This document shows positions 55,741-64,000 of a stretch of 64,000 nt of DNA, one piece after another. The notes below the pieces were generated by a model. That model made no database searches. It was not told the origin of the DNA and saw nothing but the letters and a program-made list of their open reading frames with translations. A program made the translations under genes and the position numbers. The DNA comes from Stutzerimonas kirkiae. GTDB lineage: Bacteria > Pseudomonadota > Gammaproteobacteria > Pseudomonadales > Pseudomonadaceae. The first letter of the stretch is position 1. Every line of letters starts with the position of its first letter. The stretch lies in NCBI RefSeq assembly GCF_004327335.1, contig NZ_QJUO01000013.1, forward strand, positions 39,702 to 103,701. The letters run 5' to 3'.

Positions 55741-56538
55741 ATGGAATGGTTCCACATCATCGTTCTCTCGCTCATCCAGGGTATCACCGAGTTTCTCCCG
55801 GTTTCCTCCTCCGCTCACCTGATCCTGCCCTCGCAACTGCTGGAATGGCCTGACCAGGGCCAGGCCTTCGACGTGGCCGTGCACGTCGGTACGCTGCTGG
55901 CGGTCATCATGGCCTTCCGGCGAGAACTGCTGGCCACCAGCCGCGGCTGGTTCCGCCATGTCCTGCAGGGCCAGGCCAGCGCCGAAAGCCGCCTGGGCTG
56001 GGCGATCATCATCGGCACGCTGCCAGCGGCGCTGGCGGGCCTGATCTTCGAAAAACATATCGAACAGTACACCCGTTCGATGCTGGTCATCGCTGTCACC
56101 ACCATCCTCTTCGGCCTGGTGCTGTGGTGGGCCGACAGCAAGGGCAAGCGCAGCGACGAACTGGATCGCATGAGCTGGAGCAAGGCCCTGCTGATCGGCC
56201 TGGCGCAGGTGCTGGCACTGATCCCCGGCACCTCCCGCTCCGGCATCACCCTCACCGCGGCACTGCTGCTCGGCTTCAATCGCCAGGCGGCGGCACGCTT
56301 CTCCTTCCTGCTGTCGATCCCGCTGATCCTCGCCGCCGGCGGCCTGAAAACGCTGGAGCTGGTGGAGTCCGGCAATGGCGCGCAATGGAACGACATGCTC
56401 CTCGGTGCGCTTCTATCCTTTCTTTCCGCACTACTGTGCATCAAGCTGTTCCTCGCGGCACTCAACCGCATAGGCATGCTGCCCTTCGTCATCTACCGCC
56501 TGGCACTGGGTGTCGCCCTGCTCTTCATTGCCCTGTGA
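55741..56538 (+). CDS. uppP: Undecaprenyl-diphosphatase (BacA family)
   Basis: A 265-residue inner-membrane phosphatase that converts undecaprenyl diphosphate to the monophosphate for reuse in cell-wall synthesis; overexpression gives bacitracin resistance in E. coli. Both signature blocks are present: [16 protein letters not shown] near the N-terminus and [20 protein letters not shown] in the middle. About eight membrane helices. It acts downstream of UppS (34 kb). Confidence 0.97.
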   Translation: MEWFHIIVLSLIQGITEFLPVSSSAHLILPSQLLEWPDQGQAFDVAVHVGTLLAVIMAFRRELLATSRGWFRHVLQGQASAESRLGWAIIIGTLPAALAGLIFEKHIEQYTRSMLVIAVTTILFGLVLWWADSKGKRSDELDRMSWSKALLIGLAQVLALIPGTSRSGITLTAALLLGFNRQAAARFSFLLSIPLILAAGGLKTLELVESGNGAQWNDMLLGALLSFLSALLCIKLFLAALNRIGMLPFVIYRLALGVALLFIAL

Positions 56539-56575
56539 TATCCAGAACGAAAAGAGCGCTGGAGGCCGCGGGCCG

Positions 56576-58905
<2,330 letters not shown>

Positions 58906-58972
58906 GGCTACGGATGAAGTGAAACGATGAAGGCGGTACCTTAGCGAAAAAAACCGGTGGACGCTCACAAGC

Positions 58973-60499
58973 ATGGAAAATCAGGCACATATATCGGAAA
59001 TCTACGACCTTGCCGTGATTGGTGGCGGTATCAACGGCACGGGTATCGCCGCCGAAGCCACCAGCCGTGGCTTGAGCACCTACCTCTGCGAACGGGACGA
59101 CCTGGCCAACCATACCTCGTCGGCCAGCAGCAAACTCATCCATGGCGGCCTGCGCTACCTGGAGCACGGCGAATGGCGCCTGGTACGCGAAGCCCTCTCC
59201 GAGCGCGAGACGCTCATGCGCAAGGCGCCTCACTTGGTTCGCTCGCAGCGCTTCATCCTTCCCCACCGCCCGCACTTGCGCAGTGCCTGGCTGATACGCC
59301 TGGGGCTGTTCCTCTACGATCATCTGGGAAAACGGCAAAGGCTGGCGCCGTCCAGCCATCTTCGTTTCGACGGCCAAGGCCCGCTACAGGCCGACATCAC
59401 CCAGGGCTTCGAATACTCGGACTGCACCGTGGACGACTCGCGCCTGGTCATCCTCAACGCCATGGCGGCCAGGGAACAAGGCGCCCATATCCATCCCCGT
59501 ACCCACTGCCTGAGTGCCCACCGCAGCCGGGGCCTGTGGCACCTGCACCTGGAGCGGACGGACGGCAGCCGCTATTCGGTAAGGGCCAGTGCACTGGTGA
59601 ACGCCGCCGGCCCCTGGGCCATGGAGGTCATCACGGACAGACTCGGCCAGGACTCCAGACACTCGCTGCGGCTGGTCCAGGGCAGCCATCTGATCGTGCC
59701 CCGCCTGCATGAGGGGCAACAGGCCTACATCCTGCAACATGAAGATCGGCGGATCGTCTTCGCCATTCCCTACCAGGGCGATTTCACGCTGATAGGCACC
59801 ACCGACCGCGACTATCGACAAGACCCGGCCGACGTTCATATCAGCGACGACGAAATCGACTATCTACTGGGCATCAGCAACAGCTACTTCAAACGGCAAC
59901 TACAGCGCGAAGATATCCTGCACAGCTTCTCCGGCGTTCGCCCGCTACTGGCGGATGACCAGGGGCCGGCGGCAAACGTGACCCGGGATTACCACCTGCA
60001 GCTCGACACGGATGCCCAGGGGCATGCGCCCCTGCTATCGGTATTCGGCGGCAAGCTGACCACCTATCGCATGCTCGCCATCAACACGCTCGAAAGCCTG
60101 CGCCCCTGGTACACCGGATTGCCGGAGAGCGACAGTGCTTCCACCCCCCTTCCAGGCGGCGACCTGAGCGATCCCCGGGCCCTGGTGGAGGAAATGCTCG
60201 ACCGATACGCCTGGCTGCCACGATGCCTGGCCACGCGCTGGGCCTGGAGTTATGGCAGCCGCGCCTGGCGCCTGCTGGAGGGCAGCCATGATCTCGCCGG
60301 GCTGGGCGAGCACCTGGGGAACGGTCTGTATACTCGCGAAGTGGAGTACCTCATCGAGCAGGAATGGGCCATGACCGCGGAAGATATTCTCTGGCGCCGC
60401 AGTAAGCTGGGCCTGCACAGCCCGGCACTCCAGGCCAATCTGCACGGCTATCTACGCCAGCGCATGGATCACCGGCAACTCATGCCGGCATCAAAGTGA
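58973..60499 (+). CDS. glpD: Aerobic glycerol-3-phosphate dehydrogenase
   Basis: A 508-residue membrane-associated flavoprotein that oxidises glycerol 3-phosphate to dihydroxyacetone phosphate and feeds electrons to quinone. The FAD-binding motif DLAVIGGGINGTGIAAEATS is followed by SSASSKLIHGGLRYLEHGEW. The C-terminal portion includes FGGKLTTYRMLA. The rest of the glp regulon (glpF, glpK, glpR) is not in this window. Start ATG is 67 bp from ybaK, divergent. Confidence 0.96.
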   Translation: MENQAHISEIYDLAVIGGGINGTGIAAEATSRGLSTYLCERDDLANHTSSASSKLIHGGLRYLEHGEWRLVREALSERETLMRKAPHLVRSQRFILPHRPHLRSAWLIRLGLFLYDHLGKRQRLAPSSHLRFDGQGPLQADITQGFEYSDCTVDDSRLVILNAMAAREQGAHIHPRTHCLSAHRSRGLWHLHLERTDGSRYSVRASALVNAAGPWAMEVITDRLGQDSRHSLRLVQGSHLIVPRLHEGQQAYILQHEDRRIVFAIPYQGDFTLIGTTDRDYRQDPADVHISDDEIDYLLGISNSYFKRQLQREDILHSFSGVRPLLADDQGPAANVTRDYHLQLDTDAQGHAPLLSVFGGKLTTYRMLAINTLESLRPWYTGLPESDSASTPLPGGDLSDPRALVEEMLDRYAWLPRCLATRWAWSYGSRAWRLLEGSHDLAGLGEHLGNGLYTREVEYLIEQEWAMTAEDILWRRSKLGLHSPALQANLHGYLRQRMDHRQLMPASK

Positions 60500-60572
60500 A
60501 ATATATTCATGCGAAAGCCTGCCCCTTCAGGCAGAATCACCAGCTTACGGCCTTCCAGTCCCAGGAGCTGTC

Positions 60573-61502
60573 ATGCTTGAAATTCGCCACCTGAAAACAC
60601 TTCATGCCCTTCGGGAAACCGACAGCTTGGTAGACGCCGCCGAGCGCCTGCATCTGACGCAATCGGCCCTGTCCCACCAGTTCAAGGAGCTGGAGGAGCG
60701 CCTGGGCCAGCAGTTGTTCGTACGCAAGACCCGCCCCGTACGCTTCACCAGTGCGGGCCTGCGCCTGCTGCAACTGGCGGATGATGTATTACCGCAACTG
60801 CGCAGTGCGGAGCGCGACCTGGCACGCCTGGCGGGAGGTACCGCGGGGCGCCTGCACATGGCCATCGAATGCCATAGCTGCTTCCAGTGGCTGATGCCCA
60901 CCATCGACCAGTTCCGCAATGCCTGGCCGGAAGTCGAACTCGATCTGGCCTCGGGCTTCTCCTTCGCGCCCTTGCCGGCACTGGCGCGCGGCGACCTCGA
61001 CCTGGTGGTAACCTCCGACCCGGTGGAGTTGAGCGGCATCACCTACATCCCGTTGTTCACCTACGAAGCCATGCTGGCCGTCGCCAACCAGCACCCCCTG
61101 GCGGAGCGCCCCTACATACGTGCCGAAGACCTGGCCAGCGAAACCCTGATCACCTACCCGGTCGAGCGGGACCGGCTGGACATCTTCACCCGCTTCCTGG
61201 AACCCGCCGATGTCGAACCGGCGCAGGTCCGTACCGCGGAACTGACGGTGATGATGATGCAATTGGTCGCCTCGGGGCGTGGGGTCTGCTGCATCCCCAA
61301 CTGGGCCCTGCACGAATACAGCGTGCGTAACTATGTCACAGCCAAGCGCCTGGGCGAAAAAGGCCTCATTGCCACCCTGTTCGCCGGCATACGCACGGAC
61401 ATGCTGGACTCACCCTTCATGCGCGACTTCCTGCTGACCGCCAAGGACACCTCCTTCGCCACCCTCGAAGGTGTCGTCAGTGCCGCGCACAAGGAACGCT
61501 GA
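60573..61502 (+). CDS. metR: LysR-family regulator of methionine biosynthesis, MetR
   Basis: A 309-residue LysR protein. The start MLEIRHLKTLHALRETDSLV and HTH region LTQSALSHQFKELEERLGQQ are close to MetR; the effector domain contains GRLHMAIECHSCFQWLMPTI and GVCCIPNWALHEY, typical of MetR sensing homocysteine. It activates metE/metH in related bacteria. The gene lies after glpD on the same strand, 73 bp downstream, and its targets are not in the window. Confidence 0.9.
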   Translation: MLEIRHLKTLHALRETDSLVDAAERLHLTQSALSHQFKELEERLGQQLFVRKTRPVRFTSAGLRLLQLADDVLPQLRSAERDLARLAGGTAGRLHMAIECHSCFQWLMPTIDQFRNAWPEVELDLASGFSFAPLPALARGDLDLVVTSDPVELSGITYIPLFTYEAMLAVANQHPLAERPYIRAEDLASETLITYPVERDRLDIFTRFLEPADVEPAQVRTAELTVMMMQLVASGRGVCCIPNWALHEYSVRNYVTAKRLGEKGLIATLFAGIRTDMLDSPFMRDFLLTAKDTSFATLEGVVSAAHKER

Positions 61503-61514
61503 AGAAGCCGCCAC

Positions 61515-63152
61515 TCAGCGCAGCGTCTGGGCATCCTGCAGGTCGATCTCGCGAATCAGCCGACGCGCCAGATCCTCGTCGAGATGATTCTCCCGCGCCA
61601 ACCGGAACAGTTCGTCACGCTCGGCCCGTAGCCCGACCTGGCGCAACTGCAGTTCGATCTCGAAGGTGATATCGAACTGCGCCTGGGCCTCGCCGTGGTC
61701 CGAACGCCGGTCGATGCGATAGCGGTACAGATCGCTGACCCGCGCCGCGGCCTCGACATAAAGGTCGACATCCGGCTGGTTCTTGCTCATGGCATGCTGC
61801 GCCTTCTCGATGGCGCGAATGGCCGCTTCCGCAGCCAGGATGCGGGCCTTGTCTTCTTCCGCCCGCTGTTGCGGCTCATCCGGCACATCCAGTCCCTTGA
61901 GCAGCCATGGCAGGCCTACGCTGGCGACGATCAGCGACACAATGATAACCCCGGCGGCCAGCAGGATGGCGAGGTCCCGCGCGGGAAACGCACTGCCATC
62001 GCTCAGCAGCAGCGGCAGGGTCAGCACACCGGCCAGGGTGATCGCACCACGTACACCGGCCACCGAAGTGGCAGCAGCCACACGCAAGGTCGCACGGGGG
62101 TTCTGGGCATACATCTGGCCACCGCCGAACAGCGTGAAGCGAATCGACACCCACACCCAGAGAAAACGCAATATCCCGAGCGCCAGGTTGATGATCAGGA
62201 CATAGACGATCAGCCACACCGGATCATGATGCCCGGTCTCGCTCACCACCTGGCTGGCACCGGCAATGATGCTCGGCAACTGCTCGCCCAACAGAACGAA
62301 AATCAGCCCGTTGAGGGCGAACTGCAGCATGTCCCATACCGCCGAGCGACGAATACGGGTGATCGCCAGCGCCTTGCCGGTCAGCTCGCTGTAACTCATG
62401 GTAATGCCTGCCGCCACGGCGGCAAGAATCCCCGAACAATGCAGATGCTCGGCAATCAGATAGACGAAAAAGGGAATCAGCAGGCTGACCAGGATCTGCG
62501 CACCTGGCTCCTCGCCGAAACGGCGCGCCAGCCAGATCGTCCCCCGCGACAGTCCCCAGGTCACGGCGACACCGATAGCGATCCCACCCAGCGCCAGTTG
62601 CAGGAATGCCAGCACGGCATCGCCAAGAACGAAGGTCCCGGTCAGTGCCGCGGCCACCGCAAAGCGCAGACAGACCAGGCCGGAAGCATCGTTGAGCAGA
62701 GACTCCCCTTCCAGGATGTGCATCAGCCGCTTGGGTACCGGCACCCGCGCCGCAATGGCCGAAAGCGCCACGGGATCGGTTGGAGAAATCACCGCCGCCA
62801 GGGCGAAGGCGATAGCCAGAGGCATGGAGGGAATCAGCCAATGAATGAAATAACCGACCCCCAGCACCGTCATGACCACAAGGCCAAGGGCCAGGGCCAG
62901 GATCGTGCCCTTATCCCGGAACAACCCCTCCTTGGGAATCTGCCAACCATCCAGAAACAGCAGAGGAGGCAGGAACAGCAGGAAGAATATTTCAGGGTTC
63001 AACTCAAGCCGCCAGTTGGAAGCCATGCCGATGCAGGTACCCAGTGCTATCTGAATCAGCGGCAACGGTAGCGGTATAGGCAATATACGCACCAGCATGC
63101 TGCTGAAGAACACCGCGATGAACATGATCAGTACAAGAGTGATGGTTTCCAT
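61515..63152 (-). CDS. CPA1-family Na+/H+ antiporter
   Basis: A 545-residue inner-membrane antiporter with about 12 membrane helices. Key motifs are ISPTDPVALSAIAARVPVPK and LEGESLLNDASGLVCLRFAV, whose adjacent Asn-Asp pair is characteristic of CPA1/NhaP-type exchangers. A cytoplasmic helical tail of about 120 residues (from DVPDEPQQRAEEDKARILAA) follows. ATG at 63152 (METITLVLIMF) was chosen; the extension to 63395 reads through intergenic sequence. Stop is 12 bp from the convergent metR stop. Confidence 0.92.
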   Translation of the reverse strand: METITLVLIMFIAVFFSSMLVRILPIPLPLPLIQIALGTCIGMASNWRLELNPEIFFLLFLPPLLFLDGWQIPKEGLFRDKGTILALALGLVVMTVLGVGYFIHWLIPSMPLAIAFALAAVISPTDPVALSAIAARVPVPKRLMHILEGESLLNDASGLVCLRFAVAAALTGTFVLGDAVLAFLQLALGGIAIGVAVTWGLSRGTIWLARRFGEEPGAQILVSLLIPFFVYLIAEHLHCSGILAAVAAGITMSYSELTGKALAITRIRRSAVWDMLQFALNGLIFVLLGEQLPSIIAGASQVVSETGHHDPVWLIVYVLIINLALGILRFLWVWVSIRFTLFGGGQMYAQNPRATLRVAAATSVAGVRGAITLAGVLTLPLLLSDGSAFPARDLAILLAAGVIIVSLIVASVGLPWLLKGLDVPDEPQQRAEEDKARILAAEAAIRAIEKAQHAMSKNQPDVDLYVEAAARVSDLYRYRIDRRSDHGEAQAQFDITFEIELQLRQVGLRAERDELFRLARENHLDEDLARRLIREIDLQDAQTLR

Positions 63153-63374
63153 TACATCCCCAGAACGCACTTCAGAGCGCACTTGCCAGGCAAGCACTTC
63201 CGGATATTTCCTGGCTATTCTGCGGATAAGAGCCCGCAGTGGAAACTGCTTTTTCGAAATGGGCGCGCAAAAGTGCGTAGCGAAGAAGCACCGCGTCTTC
63301 GCCGCAACGCTGCCACGTAGCAAACAGATGCGCCAGGCGCCAGAGCTTGGGAGCCTGCGGGAAAGAAGCCATAG

Positions 63375-63432
63375 TCCACACGGGCGTGTTCGCACGCGAG
63401 CAGGAGAGTGGCTCGCACGCTATCCGTGTGGA
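63375..63432. repeat. Inverted repeat upstream of the CPA1 antiporter
   Basis: TCCACACGG (63375-63383) and CCGTGTGGA (63424-63432) pair perfectly, with further pairing of GAGC/GCTC inside. It lies about 220-280 bp upstream of the antiporter start and 110 bp before repeat copy D. No gene is evident in 63153-63544. Confidence 0.6.
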
Positions 63433-63544
63433 GTCGTTGTCGACACCACTCGCCGTGACCATGCATAGGCGAGTGAACGGCGATTGCATGAAGTCCGGTC
63501 CATGACCGTGAAAGCTGGGTAATCGTGGTCTGCCTCGTTGCGAG

Positions 63545-63952
63545 CGGATTGGCAGTCAAGCGTGCGTTTTCTCGTACGCTGCTGTCGGTGTCCGGCTGAG
63601 CGTGGAGTCGCGAATCCGGTCAGCCCCGCTACGAGATACACATGAACCCGCCGCCATATGAATTAGGGGGCGCTCTTCGTAGCGGGGCTGGCCGGGCTCG
63701 CGACGAAGAGCGCGGCGACTATGGAAGGGCCATCAGCGCAGTACCGCATCATCCGCAGGGCTTTCGGTTTCGCCGGCCCTTTCCCACAGGCACCGCCGCT
63801 AGTGGCTGTGCGAATGCCGGGTACTGGGTCGGGGCCTCCGGGCCGGCAAAGAGCTACAGGGAGGTATTCACGTGCGCCCCGTCCGCTACCTGGCATTCGC
63901 ACAGGAACGATGAACCCGAGATCGCGCTGAAGCCAGACCTCTTGCCAATCCA
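63545..63952. repeat. Family 2 modular repeat, copy D (core shortened)
   Basis: A 408-bp copy bounded by CGGATTGGCA and TGCCAATCCA. Module 1 arms are at about 63608-63636 and 63676-63703. The core has the A/B orientation (CATGAACCCGCCGCCATATG) but is shortened, with CTCTTCGT joined directly to AGCGGGG. The spacer GGCGACTATGGAAGGGCC and module 2 (arms GTGCGAATGCC and GGCATTCGCAC around AAGAGCTACAGGGAGGTATT) are retained. The sequence after it to the window end shows no gene. Confidence 0.8.
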
Positions 63953-64000
63953 GTTGATGAGACGAAGCTCTTGCGTACCCAGGCACCCCGTTCGCGGGCA

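Noticed and set aside
63172..63489. Short frames left of repeat copy D as a transposase remnant
   Set aside because: No catalytic motif or similarity I can identify; the stretch contains inverted repeats and looks non-coding.

Overview
The window is a chromosomal segment from a high-GC gammaproteobacterium of the Pseudomonas group. The evidence is gene order and protein sequence. The run eno-kdsA-pyrG // tilS-accA-dnaE // rnhB-lpxB-lpxA-fabZ-lpxD-skp-bamA-rseP-dxr-cdsA-uppS-frr-pyrH-tsf-rpsB // map-glnD follows the order I recall for P. aeruginosa. So does the block Mrp antiporter - slyB - small protein - pdxH - OmpA lipoprotein - serine hydrolase. I see no rRNA, tRNA, CRISPR array, prophage or intact insertion sequence.

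Layout. 1-6.0 kb: the start of fadB, oligopeptidase B, and a glutathione-dependent formaldehyde detoxification pair (fghA, adhC) with a divergent LysR regulator. 6.0-11.0 kb: ispD, ftsB, eno, kdsA, pyrG. 11.8-16.6 kb: a siderophore-iron cassette (Fes-like periplasmic esterase, TonB-dependent receptor, AraC regulator) that separates pyrG from tilS. 16.8-38.2 kb: a long leftward cluster for tRNA lysidine, fatty acid and lipid A synthesis, outer-membrane assembly, isoprenoid/undecaprenyl and phospholipid precursors, and translation. 38.6-42.1 kb: rightward map and glnD. 42.7-48.4 kb: a six-gene Mrp/Mnh cation/proton antiporter operon. 49.0-54.5 kb: slyB, small proteins, pdxH, an OmpA-like lipoprotein, a beta-lactamase-family hydrolase and an MFS transporter. 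54.6-63.2 kb: yejK, uppP, a GIY-YIG protein, mltF, ybaK, glpD, metR and a CPA1-type antiporter.

Several genes work together. LpxA, LpxD, LpxB and KdsA make the lipid A/Kdo core, and FabZ feeds the same acyl pool. BamA, Skp and RseP build and monitor the outer membrane. IspD, Dxr, UppS and UppP supply and recycle undecaprenyl carrier. AccA, FabZ and CdsA serve membrane lipid synthesis.

The most unusual content is between the genes. Two dispersed repeat families that I do not recognise by name recur there. Family 2 has four copies of about 300-445 bp (A-D). It is bounded by short terminal inverted repeats and holds a roughly 65-bp core between inverted arms of about 25-29 bp. In copy C only that core is inverted relative to A, B and D. 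Family 1 has three full palindromic copies of about 140-165 bp plus derivatives. Its arm contains the unit GGCTGGA, which is expanded to seven perfect tandem copies at the end of the oligopeptidase gene. A second perfect heptad array (GCTGCAA x6), REP-like elements and further large inverted repeats fill other gaps. Family 2 copies A-C sit where this order departs from the P. aeruginosa order I recall, which suggests a link with rearrangement.
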